Shown here: positions 31,216-39,758 of the stretch, one piece after another
Position numbering within the stretch: the stretch's first letter is position 1
How the letters are laid out: each line of letters opens with the position of its first letter
DNA from: RBG-16-64-13 sp963718375
GTDB taxonomy: Bacteria > Actinomycetota > Thermoleophilia > RBG-16-64-13
Assembly (NCBI GenBank): GCA_963718375.1
Contig: CAVQZD010000004.1
Location: 248,001 to 312,000 of the forward strand
Reading direction: 5' to 3'
DNA: 64,000 bases
Notes under the pieces: model-generated
What the model saw: only the letters and a program-made list of their open reading frames with translations
Databases searched by the model: none
What the model was told of the DNA's origin: nothing
Position numbers and translations under genes: made by a program

Positions 31216-32343
31216 ATGAAGATCTCCCCTCGTAGCAGCGTGGTGATCGACCTAGCAGCGGTCCGCCACAACGTCACCCACCTACGGTCGCTCCTGCCAC
31301 CCGGCTGTCGCATGCTCGTGGCCGTGAAGGCGGACGGATACGGCCACGGCACCTTGCCTGTGGCCCAGGCCGCCGTGGCGGCTGGTGTTGACGGCATGGC
31401 GGTGGCGACCGCCGAAGAGGCGGTCACTCTCCGCGATGCGGGCTTCGGGGATGCGATCCTTGTCATGGGCCCCCTCTACAGCTTCGACCAGTATCTGGAG
31501 CTGGCGGAGAGGGGCGTGGACTTCGCTGTGCTCAGCCAAGAGATGGCGGCACTGCTGCCCAGACTACGCGGCACCGGGCTCAAAGCTCGCGTTCATCTCA
31601 AGGTCGACAGCGGCATGAACCGCCAGGGCCTGTACCCCACTGAGGTGGGCGCTTTTCTGGATTCGATCCAGGGGATCCACGAGATCGAACTGATAGGCAT
31701 CATGACTCACTTCGCGTGTGTGACTGAAGACCCGTCCACGATCGACTTTCAGCTCGGCAGGTTCATGCCCGCGGTCGAGCAGGTGCGCGATCGATACCCG
31801 GGCGTAATCGCTCACGCGGCCAACAGCGCCGCCACCATGTACGCTTCGCAAGCTCATCTGGACATGGTGAGATGCGGCTGCGCAGTGTACGGACTTTCGC
31901 CCTGGCAAGAGGACCCTATCGCCGACGGACTACTCCCGGTGCTCACCTGGAGGTCCCAAGTCGCTCTGATCAAGCGTGTGGACTCACAAGAAGGCGTGGG
32001 CTACGGTCACACCTTCCGACCGCCGACGCCTACCCACGTCGCCCTAGTTCCGTTGGGCTACGGAGACGGTGTTCCCAGGGCCCTCAGCAACAACGGCGAA
32101 GTCCTCATCAAGGGTAGACGCTACCCCATCGTGGGACGCGTCTCCATGGATTCCTTCGGTGTGGACGTCGGCACTCAGGGGGAGGTCGAAGTCGGTGACA
32201 CCGTGACCTTGATCGGCAGCGACGGCGACGATCGTATCACCGCGGAGGAAGTCGCCCGGCGAGTGGGAACCATCAACTACGAGATCACCTGCGCCATCGC
32301 GCTGGACCGCTCCGAACGAGTGTTCATCAACGGAGAGGTCTAA
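31216..32343 (+). CDS. alr: Alanine racemase
   Basis: 375 residues from the ATG at 31216; the longer frame to 31144 lacks a ribosome-binding site. The PLP lysine is in MLVAVKADGYGHGTLPVAQA, the catalytic Tyr in GYGHTFRPPTP, and the usual HAANSAATM, GCAVYGLSPW and VGRVSMDSFGVDV motifs are present. It converts L- to D-alanine for peptidoglycan. Length and motif order match the family. It stands alone between the tRNA cluster and zinc-ribbon genes. Confidence 0.95.
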   Translation: MKISPRSSVVIDLAAVRHNVTHLRSLLPPGCRMLVAVKADGYGHGTLPVAQAAVAAGVDGMAVATAEEAVTLRDAGFGDAILVMGPLYSFDQYLELAERGVDFAVLSQEMAALLPRLRGTGLKARVHLKVDSGMNRQGLYPTEVGAFLDSIQGIHEIELIGIMTHFACVTEDPSTIDFQLGRFMPAVEQVRDRYPGVIAHAANSAATMYASQAHLDMVRCGCAVYGLSPWQEDPIADGLLPVLTWRSQVALIKRVDSQEGVGYGHTFRPPTPTHVALVPLGYGDGVPRALSNNGEVLIKGRRYPIVGRVSMDSFGVDVGTQGEVEVGDTVTLIGSDGDDRITAEEVARRVGTINYEITCAIALDRSERVFINGEV

Positions 32344-32358
32344 ATCGACCCACCTGGC

Positions 32359-32559
32359 TCACCAGGGTTTGAGGATCGCGTGACACTCCGGACAGTACGC
32401 TTCGTGCGGTTCGATCCGAGATCCACAGTCGGGACAGTAGAGCCCCTTGTCTTTGCCGCGGTGATGATGCCCCGACCCCGCCGTATCTGACCCGTCAGGG
32501 GCCTGCTCTGCTTCCTCATCCTTGGCGGACCTCCACCACGCCCATCTCCATCCGGACAT
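32359..32559 (-). CDS. Small zinc-ribbon protein
   Basis: 66 residues from the ATG at 32559 (GGGAGGT upstream): SGWRWAWWRSAKDEEAEQAP, a His/Gly linker (GSGHHHRGKDKG), then a C-terminal rubredoxin-like zinc ribbon (YCPDCGSRIEPHEAYCPECH). The Trp-rich N-terminus may touch the membrane. It lies convergent to alr and next to two zinc-ribbon membrane proteins. Confidence 0.7.
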   Translation of the reverse strand: MSGWRWAWWRSAKDEEAEQAPDGSDTAGSGHHHRGKDKGLYCPDCGSRIEPHEAYCPECHAILKPW

Positions 32560-32660
32560 GAACCTACCTCCCGGTGTGTAGCACGAACGGTTCCTCCAAA
32601 CGGATACCCCCGCCATCTCCACGCCAAACGGCGGAGGGCGATGCCCTGGCTGATCGGTCC

Positions 32661-33371
32661 CTAAGGCCGTGCCACCGACCTTCCGCAAGTACTGCAGAAG
32701 AGTGCGGTGGGCCTGTTGGCCGCACCGCAGTACGGACAACCGGCCTGTCCTGTCGTCGACGTCTCCAGTTGGTCGACCGACGCCTGGACTTCTAGACGCT
32801 CTCCGCAGGAGCGGCAATACGTGTCGCCGGGCTGCGCGAGCGCTCCGCACGAGGAGCAGGTCTGCCTGGGCGGCTGGAGCGCGAGAGTCTGCGTCCCCGA
32901 AGAGGCGTCCGAGGCAAGCGACTGACCGTAGCTACGCGGAGACGGCGACAAGGCCCAGCCCGCAGGTGGCTGCGTCTGCGCCAACTGCCGCGCCAGCTCC
33001 GACGTCTTGGCCCAGTAGATGATCCAGCAGACGAGCATCGGTATGAAAGTGAGCAGACCCGATACGATGGCAAGGATCGCGAAGGCCAGTCCCACGCCGA
33101 ACCCGAAGTCGCCCTGCGGAGACCACCCGCGGCTCTTGAACTCCGCGCGCACAGAGTCCCTCACCCTCATAACGGTGATGATCATCCACGCATACCCGAA
33201 CAACGGGATGAGGTTCAGCCACACGTAGTCGGGCTGCATCGTCCGATTTTGAGGACTGACCTGCCGCAGCAGGTTGCGGAGGTTGAGCAAGAAGAAGACC
33301 GTGGCCAGTATCACCACGCAGATCAACGGCAGCCCCACCACCAAGAAGACGACCGTGTCGATGCCGTTCAT
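32661..33371 (-). CDS. DUF4328-like membrane protein with tandem zinc ribbons
   Basis: 236 residues. N-terminal membrane domain of about four helices (VFLVVGLPLICVVILATVFF; NRTMQPDYVWLNLIPLFGYA; FGFGVGLAFAILAIVSGLLT; IPMLVCWIIYWAKTSELARQ) containing RVRDSVRAEFKSRG. The C-terminal tail has two zinc ribbons (CSSCGALAQPGDTYCRSCGE and CPYCGAANRPTALFCSTCGR). Related to the adjacent protein at 33400. Function unknown; DUF4328 membership is by resemblance. Confidence 0.7.
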   Translation of the reverse strand: MNGIDTVVFLVVGLPLICVVILATVFFLLNLRNLLRQVSPQNRTMQPDYVWLNLIPLFGYAWMIITVMRVRDSVRAEFKSRGWSPQGDFGFGVGLAFAILAIVSGLLTFIPMLVCWIIYWAKTSELARQLAQTQPPAGWALSPSPRSYGQSLASDASSGTQTLALQPPRQTCSSCGALAQPGDTYCRSCGERLEVQASVDQLETSTTGQAGCPYCGAANRPTALFCSTCGRSVARP

Positions 33372-33399
33372 TCAGCCTCCCGAGCGCCGAAGGTTTGAA

Positions 33400-34167
33400 T
33401 CAGACAACGGACCTGCCGCACGACCAGCAGTAACCGGCACCCTGCCGGTAGGCGGCACCGCAATGCGGGCAGATCAGGGCGGCAGGCTTTGGCGCCTCCG
33501 CCGGTGTCTGCGCGCTCGCGCCGGGCTGGCCGGACGATGGTTGCGGGGGCTGTGCCGGCCCGGTGGGCTGCTGCCCGCTCAGCCAAGCGCCTGACTGGGC
33601 CCGGGGATGTTGACCCACTTGCGACGGGCTCGCCGGTGGCGGATGCGAAGGCGATTCCCAGGGTGGAGCTTGGTAAGTGGGCTGGTTCGGTAGCGCAGGC
33701 GAACCCGCCACTGGAACAGCAGTAGAAAGCAGATTCCTGAGCTGAGCCGCACGTGACCAATAGATGATCCAGCAGATGAAGCTCGTCAAGCCTACGATCC
33801 CGCCGACTGCGGTCAGCAACAACAGGGTCGATTCGTCCATCGACTCCGGAAGAGGTGCGGTGAACCCGGACAGCGCGCTGGTCACCGCGTATGTGATCCC
33901 CACACCGAACCCAAAGTCTCCATCTGGCCGTAGGCCTCGGTACTTGAACTCCGCCCTCACTGAGTCCCTGATCTTGATCACAGTGACGAAGATCCAGGCG
34001 ATATTGAACAGAGGGATGAAGTTCAACCAGACGTGTCCCGGCTGCATCGTGCGGTTCTGCTCGTTGACTCCGCGAAGCAGGTCCCTGAGCGTGCGCAGGA
34101 AGCGATAGTAGATGTAGACGGCGACTGCCGCGATGGCCAACGCAAACAGAAGTACAAAGGCGGACAA
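33400..34167 (-). CDS. DUF4328-like membrane protein with C-terminal zinc ribbon (paralogue)
   Basis: 255 residues from a TTG at 34167 with GGAGGGG upstream; no ATG fits. Membrane helices (SAFVLLFALAIAAVAVYIYY; HVWLNFIPLFNIAWIFVTVI; LLLLTAVGGIVGLTSFICWI) share NRTMQPGHVWLN, IRDSVRAEFKYRG and GDFGFGVG with the neighbouring protein, indicating a local duplication. A Pro/Gln-rich linker (GSPALPNQPTYQAPPWESPS) leads to one zinc ribbon (CPHCGAAYRQGAGYCWSCGR). Function unknown. Confidence 0.7.
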   Translation of the reverse strand: MSAFVLLFALAIAAVAVYIYYRFLRTLRDLLRGVNEQNRTMQPGHVWLNFIPLFNIAWIFVTVIKIRDSVRAEFKYRGLRPDGDFGFGVGITYAVTSALSGFTAPLPESMDESTLLLLTAVGGIVGLTSFICWIIYWSRAAQLRNLLSTAVPVAGSPALPNQPTYQAPPWESPSHPPPASPSQVGQHPRAQSGAWLSGQQPTGPAQPPQPSSGQPGASAQTPAEAPKPAALICPHCGAAYRQGAGYCWSCGRSVV

Positions 34168-34223
34168 GTCCCCTCCGGTCTCTCTAGCGGTACGCCCCCG
34201 CGCGGGGGCCTTGCACATCAACT

Positions 34224-34255
34224 GGGCGCGGCGGCGCGGATGCGCCGCCGCGCCC
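34224..34255. terminator. 14-bp perfect hairpin after the malic enzyme gene
   Basis: Arms 34224-34237 and 34242-34255 form a perfect GC-only stem with a GGAT loop, 15 nt downstream of the malic enzyme stop (minus strand). No U-tract follows on that strand, so it may act as a rho-dependent end stabiliser or a bidirectional block. Confidence 0.55.
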
Positions 34256-34270
34256 CAAAAGAGGTCTGTC

Positions 34271-35737
34271 TTACTTGACCGCTTCCACTGCTTTGTCGCG
34301 AGCGGCCTCTAGCATCTTGATATCCGGGGCCTTGATGAAGCCCTTCTCTTGCATGAGGTCGATCGCGGCCCGTGCTTCTTTGACATCGGCGAGCGTGGTG
34401 TTGTAGACCTCGTCCCAGGTGAGCTCTATGCGGGCCACGCCATCCTTGATGGCCTGCATTGCCGTGTCGGCGGCCTCCACCGCGAAGACTTCGGTCTCCT
34501 GCATGGTGGGCATGATGTAGTCGGGGCTGATGCCCTTCTTCTCGGCGAAGCCGGCCACCGCATGGGCGGCGGCGATCGCCATCTCGTCGGTGATCTTGCG
34601 TGCCCGCACCATGAGGGCGCCCTTGAGGATGCCGGGGAAGCCCATGGAATTGTTCACTTGGTTGGGGAAGTCGCCACGGCCCGTGGCCACCACGTAGGCG
34701 CCTGCTTCTTTGGCGGCGTACGGGTAGATCTCGGGCACCGGGTTGGCGCACGCGAAGACGATGGCCTTGTCGGCCATGGTCTTGATCCACTCGGGCTTGA
34801 TGGAGCCGGGTTGCGAGGCCCCTATGACCACGTCAGCGCCCTTGAAGGCCTCAGCCTCGCTGTCGATCTTCTTGGGGTTGGTCTGCTCGCAGAGTTCCCA
34901 CTTGCGGTAGTAGGCCTTATCGGCCTTCACGTCGTCGCGACCCGTATGCAGGCCGCCCTTGCTGTCGAAGACGATCATCTTGGCGGGGTCGGCCCCGTCA
35001 GCCAGTATCAGGCGGGCGATGGTGCTGTTGGCCGCGCCGGCGCCTATGAGTACGATCTTGGCGTCCTTGAGCTCTTTGCCCACCACCTTGAGGGCGTTGA
35101 TGAGGCCAGCCAGGGTGACGCTGGCCGTGCCCTGGGCATCGTCGTGCCACACCGGGATGTCGCACTCTTCGCGCAAGGTGTCGAGCACCTTGAAGCAGTT
35201 GGGCTGGCTGATGTCCTCGAGGTTGACGGCACCCACGCTGGGCTCGAGCATCTTGACGAACTCGATTATCTTGTCGGCGTCGTGCTTGCCCTCTTTGTTG
35301 TAGCTGTTCACGCAAAGAGCGATGCCGTCCACGCCGCCCAAGTACTTCATTAGGAAGGCCTTGCCCTCCATGACGCCGAGGCCGCCGGGAGGGGTCACGT
35401 CGCCGTCACCGAGCACCCGAGTGGAGTCAGAGACCACCGCGACCAGGTTGCCCCGGTTGCTGAGGTCGAACGAAGCATCCTGGTTGTCACGGATGCTCGT
35501 GCTGACCATAGACACGCCGGGCGTGTAGTAAACGTTGAACCAGTTGAAGCCGTAGATGCCGGCTTTGGGCATGCTCACGATCTTGCCCCGGTAGTACTTG
35601 TGGATCGAACCGGCAAGTTCTTTCAGAAAGATGGTCTGAGCCTTGGCCTTCTGCTCGGGTGTGAAATCATCAGGAAAGTACGAGCTGAGATCGGACAGGC
35701 TGAGATCAGGGTTCTTCATCTTCTTCGCTCCAGTCAT
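34271..35737 (-). CDS. NAD(P)-dependent malic enzyme
   Basis: 488 residues. The malic domain has YTPGVSMVSTSIRDNQDASF, VVSDSTRVLGDGDVTPPGGL and MEGKAFLMKYLGGVDGIALC. The catalytic metal-site region is VWHDDAQGTASVTLAGLINA. The Rossmann domain has IGAGAANSTIARLIL, then VVIGASQPGSIKPEWI and VFACANPVPEIYP, with NSMGFPGILKGALMVRARK. It decarboxylates malate to pyruvate. An N-terminal segment of about 50 residues before the core is seen in bacterial forms. It stands alone; coenzyme preference cannot be read here. Confidence 0.92.
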   Translation of the reverse strand: MTGAKKMKNPDLSLSDLSSYFPDDFTPEQKAKAQTIFLKELAGSIHKYYRGKIVSMPKAGIYGFNWFNVYYTPGVSMVSTSIRDNQDASFDLSNRGNLVAVVSDSTRVLGDGDVTPPGGLGVMEGKAFLMKYLGGVDGIALCVNSYNKEGKHDADKIIEFVKMLEPSVGAVNLEDISQPNCFKVLDTLREECDIPVWHDDAQGTASVTLAGLINALKVVGKELKDAKIVLIGAGAANSTIARLILADGADPAKMIVFDSKGGLHTGRDDVKADKAYYRKWELCEQTNPKKIDSEAEAFKGADVVIGASQPGSIKPEWIKTMADKAIVFACANPVPEIYPYAAKEAGAYVVATGRGDFPNQVNNSMGFPGILKGALMVRARKITDEMAIAAAHAVAGFAEKKGISPDYIMPTMQETEVFAVEAADTAMQAIKDGVARIELTWDEVYNTTLADVKEARAAIDLMQEKGFIKAPDIKMLEAARDKAVEAVK

Positions 35738-35855
35738 CGCTTTCGGGGTGAAGGCACCGGCTCAGTGCGCCGATGAGCGTTGCCGGGCACAATCATATCA
35801 TCGGTCTTGTTCGGCCCGGGGACCGTGCCCACGCGGGCGCGGCGGCAGAAGGAGC

Positions 35856-37022
35856 CTAGTGGCTGGGCTGCTGTTGTGCTTGCGCTTCGGTGGTGAGTCC
35901 CAATGCGACCATCAAGCGCTCAGCAGCGGATCCACCGAGCGGCTCGTGAAAGAGGTCGCGCACCTTGCGGCGTTGCGTGGCGTGGGCGTCCTCCCCCTTC
36001 AGGATACCCGCGAGAGCTTCGGTTAGACCCGCGGGGTCTTCCACGACCGGACCAGCCAGATAGTCCAGGATCGGCTCGATCGAATAGCCGCGTTCGTGAC
36101 CGTAGGTCTCGATGTCGGGAAAGTGGTGAACGATGGGACGGTCGAGGATCAGGTAGTCCACATAGGCGCTCGATACGTCGGTCACAAGTGCACATGATTC
36201 ACCAAGGAGTTCGTGCAGGGTGAAGCCTTGCTCGAGCAGCCACTCGTCGCTCAGATAGCGGATGCGGCTGAGTTCGGGGGTCTCTTCCGGCTCTGCCAGT
36301 GGATGCCGCTTCACGACCAAGAGAGCGTTGTTCTTCTCGAGCATGTCGTTCACCTTCTCCAGCCCCGGCGCGGTCAGCCCCAAGACATGGGAGCAGTGCG
36401 TTCGCACGCTGCCCCTATTCATCCCATACCTGTAGGTGGGAAGCCACGAGATCATCTTGGCTCCGGACCCAGAGGGATACCCCAGTCGCGTCATGACCCC
36501 CCTATCCCCCAGAGTCAGGCGATCGTTACGGGGAAGACCCGTGATGAAGGTCTTGACGGCGGGGCGCAGGGACTCTTGCACTACCTCGCCCCAGAAAGGG
36601 GATGTGGCCAACGCGTACTTGACCACGGGTAGGTCGGGGCCCGAGTCTCCGAACAGCCAGCCCACCACCTTCACCGGCATGCCGTGCCACACGTTGACGG
36701 ACTCGACGGAATCCGGGCAGCGTCGCACCGCCCACGAATGGGTGAAGAAGACGTACTTGGCGGTCATCGCGTGCCACACGCCGCGGAGCGTCCGCTTAGC
36801 TATGGTCAGGGTCTCGGGCGACAAGTCCGAGTACTTCGAACGCGCTCTGGCTCCCTTGCGTGACCAGCACAGGATCACGACCTTCTTCAGACCCGCCTCG
36901 CGCAGAACCTTCTCGAGCGCCAAGACATCATCGCAATAGTCGGGCTGGCCGTTCAGTACAGCGATGCGACGCTTCGGCGTCACGTCATATACCATCTGTA
37001 CCAGCCACTTTGATAGGTTCAA
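35856..37022 (-). CDS. CDP-glycerol glycerophosphotransferase family protein
   Basis: 388 residues. Conserved family stretches: VFFTHSWAVRRCPDSVESVN then VWHGMPVKVVGWLFGDSGPD (H-G-x-P), ATSPFWGEVVQESL, TFITGLPRNDRLTL (G-x-x-R-N-D), MISWLPTYRYG, LLVVKRHPLAE and SCALVTDVSSAYVDYLILDR (DxSS). This is the TagB/TarF type that transfers glycerol phosphate from CDP-glycerol to a lipid-linked sugar in teichoic-acid-like polymer synthesis. It overlaps by 4 nt the cytidylyltransferase that makes its donor. Confidence 0.9.
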   Translation of the reverse strand: MNLSKWLVQMVYDVTPKRRIAVLNGQPDYCDDVLALEKVLREAGLKKVVILCWSRKGARARSKYSDLSPETLTIAKRTLRGVWHAMTAKYVFFTHSWAVRRCPDSVESVNVWHGMPVKVVGWLFGDSGPDLPVVKYALATSPFWGEVVQESLRPAVKTFITGLPRNDRLTLGDRGVMTRLGYPSGSGAKMISWLPTYRYGMNRGSVRTHCSHVLGLTAPGLEKVNDMLEKNNALLVVKRHPLAEPEETPELSRIRYLSDEWLLEQGFTLHELLGESCALVTDVSSAYVDYLILDRPIVHHFPDIETYGHERGYSIEPILDYLAGPVVEDPAGLTEALAGILKGEDAHATQRRKVRDLFHEPLGGSAAERLMVALGLTTEAQAQQQPSH

Positions 37023-37417
37023 CTCTCGCCACCCAACTCCGTCTTGATATGTGTCGTGGAGATGCAGGGGGTCCTGGGAAGATAGACTACCTCGCAGTAC
37101 TCACGAAGCGAATCGAACTTGCCTTCCCAATCGTCTCCCATCACCAGAACATCCACGCCGTAGCGTTCGATGTCGTCGACCTTCTGCTCCCAGGAGTCCT
37201 CTGGTATCACCACGTCCACATACCTGACCGCGGACAAGATCAGGAACCTGTCCTCATAAGGATAGACGCACTCCTTGTTCTTGACGCGATTGAACTCGTC
37301 GGTCGAAAGGCCGACGATGAGACGATCCCCCAGTTGCCTGGCTCGCTCGAGGAGCCGGACGTGGCCCTTGTGAAACAAGTCGTAGGTACCATACGTTAGG
37401 ACTGTCTTGTGGCGCAT
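37019..37417 (-). CDS. tarD: Glycerol-3-phosphate cytidylyltransferase
   Basis: 132 residues: KTVLTYGTYDLFHKGHVRLL (HxGH), GDRLIVGLSTDEFNRVKNKE, YEDRFLILSAVRYVDVVIPE, VLVMGDDWEGKFD and TPCISTTHIKTEL (ISTT). This is the complete motif set of TarD/TagD, which makes CDP-glycerol from CTP and sn-glycerol 3-phosphate. Upstream of and overlapping the glycerophosphotransferase gene, so the two form a donor-and-transferase pair. Confidence 0.93.
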   Translation of the reverse strand: MRHKTVLTYGTYDLFHKGHVRLLERARQLGDRLIVGLSTDEFNRVKNKECVYPYEDRFLILSAVRYVDVVIPEDSWEQKVDDIERYGVDVLVMGDDWEGKFDSLREYCEVVYLPRTPCISTTHIKTELGGES

Positions 37418-37448
37418 GAGCCGATACTACACCAGCGCAGCACGGCAG

Positions 37449-37477
37449 TCGACAGAACCGGCCCCACCTTGTACGAT
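37449..37477 (+). promoter_or_regulatory. Promoter for the CDP-alcohol transferase (TCGACA N17 TACGAT)
   Basis: TCGACA (37449-37454) and TACGAT (37472-37477) are separated by 17 bp. Transcription would start at about 37484, the A of the ATG, giving a leaderless mRNA. Confidence 0.5.
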
Positions 37478-37483
37478 GCGCGA

Positions 37484-38131
37484 ATGGCTGATGACACCCA
37501 AGAGAGTCAAGACCCGCCGGCACAGCCGGCGGTGCAGCGCAGCATCGACAAGCTGGTCGGCAAGACCCTTCTCTGGGCCTTCCCCAGTTGGGTCAGACCG
37601 AACCACCTCACGATCCTGAGACTCCTGTTCATCCCCGTCATCCTGGTGTTGCTCTATTTTGAGCACCGCGGCTGGGCTCTCTTGGTGTTCGTGGTCGCCG
37701 TGTTCACGGACCTTATCGATGGAGCCATGGCCCGCGGGCGGGACCAGACCACCTCCTTCGGCACATATGTCGATCCGCTCGCGGACAAACTGCTGGTCGC
37801 GGCAGTCCTAGCCTGGGTAGGATGGCAGTACCTGGTTGTGGACATCTTCCTGGGCTTCATCGCTCTCGAGCTGATCCTCATGGCCATAGGCGTGCCCATG
37901 TTGTTGCGAGCGAACGAGACGCAACCATCGAACTTCTTCGGAAAGGGCAAGATGATCATCCAAAGTCTGGCCCTCTTCTTGTTCCTTCTAGCAGGGATCC
38001 TCGGCTGGGAGCCCCTGACCGAGATATCGCTCTACCTGCTCTGGGTCGCTCTGGCATTGGCCGCGGCAAGTGGGGCTAAGCAGATCTTGGACATCGCCAA
38101 GAAGCGGAGGACACGCCCCCAGGCCGACTGA
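37484..38131 (+). CDS. CDP-alcohol phosphatidyltransferase (PgsA-like)
   Basis: 215 residues, ATG at 37484. The CDP-alcohol phosphatidyltransferase signature DG-x2-AR-x8-G-x3-D-x3-D is exact (DGAMARGRDQTTSFGTYVDP then LADK). About five membrane helices are visible. It makes a phospholipid such as phosphatidylglycerol phosphate; the substrate alcohol is not fixed by sequence. No ribosome-binding site is seen upstream, consistent with the predicted leaderless start. Divergent from the tarD pair. Confidence 0.9.
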   Translation: MADDTQESQDPPAQPAVQRSIDKLVGKTLLWAFPSWVRPNHLTILRLLFIPVILVLLYFEHRGWALLVFVVAVFTDLIDGAMARGRDQTTSFGTYVDPLADKLLVAAVLAWVGWQYLVVDIFLGFIALELILMAIGVPMLLRANETQPSNFFGKGKMIIQSLALFLFLLAGILGWEPLTEISLYLLWVALALAAASGAKQILDIAKKRRTRPQAD

Positions 38132-38324
38132 GCGCCCCGGCTGTCTGGGTAGCGCGCGTATACCGGCCCAAGACTCACCCTGAAACGCCGGCCCGCAGAC
38201 CAACTTTCGTCGGTTGCATCGGGCGGTGAGGATGCGGTACTATGCCGCTCGGTCCGGCGGCGCGACTTGATTCACACGTTCGAGTTCGCGACGTGCTGTA
38301 TGTTGCGAGCGAACTGGAGATCAG

Positions 38325-39632
38325 GTGGAGCAAGAGATCGGCTATCAGTTGGGCTACTGGACCCTTGCGCCGTTCGCCCTCATGCTGCTCTCCATCGCGC
38401 TGCTTCCCCTGGTGGCCGGACACTGGTTCGAAAGCAACCGGCACAAGGCGTACGTCGCCCTCATTCTGGGCGTGCCTACCATCGTCTATCTGGTGGTGGC
38501 CTTCGGGCAGGAAGGGTTCGATCTCGCCTGGAACAGCGCCAAGGAGTACATCCAGTTCATAGTGCTCCTCTTTGCCCTCTTCACCATCTCGGGGGGCATC
38601 CACGTGACGGGCAACTCGGTCGCGACTCCGCGCCACAACCTCACCTACCTGGGGCTGGGTGCCATCCTGGCCAACCTCATCGGCACTATGGGAGCCTCGA
38701 TGGTGCTCATCCGTCCGGTGCTAAGAGCCAACTCCGAGCGCAAGTACGCCAAGCACACCGTGATCTTCTTCATCTTCGCAGTCAGCAACTGCGGCGGACT
38801 GCTCACCCCCTTGGGCGACCCACCGCTGTTCTTGGGGTTCCTGCGCGGGGTCCCCTTTGGCTGGACCCTGCAGCTTTGGCCGCAATGGTTGGTGACGGTC
38901 GGGTTGGTGCTTCTCGTGTACGCGATCTGGGAGTTCTACGTCTACTACCGAAAAGAGCCCCGCGAAGCTCTGGAAATGGACGAGGAAGATTTCGTTCCTG
39001 TGCGAGTCAAGGGCCTTCTGAACATCATCCCCTTGGCGTTGGCGGTCGTGGCCGTGCTCTTCTCCAAGCCGCTGACTGCCTGGGGAGAGGCGATCCACTT
39101 TCCTTTCATACGCGAAGTGATCCTAGTGGGCCTGGCGCTCTTGTCCCATAAGAGAGGACCACGAGGCCCACGTGAGGCCAACTCTTTCTGCTGGCCGCCT
39201 TTCATCGAGGTGGCAGTCCTCTTCGCCGGCATCTTCGCCACTATGGCGCCGGCGTTGGCCCTGCTTGAGGCTCATGGCTCTGAACTGGGCTTCACCGAGC
39301 CCTGGCAGTACTTCTGGGTGACAGGCGGGCTGTCATCCTTCCTCGACAACGCTCCCACCTATCTGACTTTCGCCTCGGTCGCACAGGGCCAAGTGGGCGC
39401 GTCTACGGTAGGGGCTCTGTCCTCGCTGGCCCCTCACTTGCTGGCCGCCATCTCGTGCGGGGCGGTCTTCATGGGCGCCAACAGCTACATAGGCAATGCT
39501 CCCAACTTCACCGTCAAGTGCATCGCCGAGAGCTCCGGCATCAAGATGCCTTCGTTCTTCGGCTACATGGCCTACGCCAGCGCGGTGCTCGTGCCCATCT
39601 ACCTACTGGTCACGCTGATCTTCTTCCTCTAG
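38325..39632 (+). CDS. NhaD/CitMHS-type sodium:proton antiporter family transporter
   Basis: 435 residues, GTG start. About eleven or twelve hydrophobic segments. LVAGHWFESNRHKAYVALIL, TISGGIHVTGNSVATPRHNL, VSNCGGLLTPLGDPPLFLGF, LSSFLDNAPTYLTFASVAQG and GAVFMGANSYIGNAPNFTVK contain the GGIHVTG and TPLGDPP-type re-entrant motifs of the ion transporter superfamily. It most resembles NhaD-like or arsenite/citrate-type members. Substrate is not certain. No operon partner. Confidence 0.85.
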   Translation: MEQEIGYQLGYWTLAPFALMLLSIALLPLVAGHWFESNRHKAYVALILGVPTIVYLVVAFGQEGFDLAWNSAKEYIQFIVLLFALFTISGGIHVTGNSVATPRHNLTYLGLGAILANLIGTMGASMVLIRPVLRANSERKYAKHTVIFFIFAVSNCGGLLTPLGDPPLFLGFLRGVPFGWTLQLWPQWLVTVGLVLLVYAIWEFYVYYRKEPREALEMDEEDFVPVRVKGLLNIIPLALAVVAVLFSKPLTAWGEAIHFPFIREVILVGLALLSHKRGPRGPREANSFCWPPFIEVAVLFAGIFATMAPALALLEAHGSELGFTEPWQYFWVTGGLSSFLDNAPTYLTFASVAQGQVGASTVGALSSLAPHLLAAISCGAVFMGANSYIGNAPNFTVKCIAESSGIKMPSFFGYMAYASAVLVPIYLLVTLIFFL

Positions 39633-39641
39633 GCTTTGTGG

Positions 39642-39668
39642 GGCCGCGGTCCCTTTGACTCCGCGGCC
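39642..39668 (+). repeat. 8-bp inverted repeat around the SPFH promoter -35
   Basis: GGCCGCGG (39642-39649) and CCGCGGCC (39661-39668) flank an 11-nt loop that holds the TTGACT -35 box. It could be the end hairpin of the antiporter transcript or an operator. Confidence 0.4.
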
Positions 39669-39683
39669 GCGAACGCCTAGCAT
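39655..39683 (+). promoter_or_regulatory. Promoter of the SPFH gene (TTGACT N17 TAGCAT)
   Basis: TTGACT (39655-39660), 17-bp spacer, TAGCAT (39678-39683). The start site would be near 39690, giving a leader of about 70 nt before the GTG at 39759. Confidence 0.65.
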
Positions 39684-39758
39684 GGGGATGGTTCAAGAGG
39701 CGCGGAGCGACCGCCCCGTGCGCGATCATGCGGAAGGCCATCAACGAAGGGAGAGCAC

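Noticed and set aside
34349..35353. Plus-strand ORF of 334 codons antisense to malic enzyme
   Set aside because: Composition is the complement of a high-GC gene; the minus strand is an unmistakable malic enzyme.
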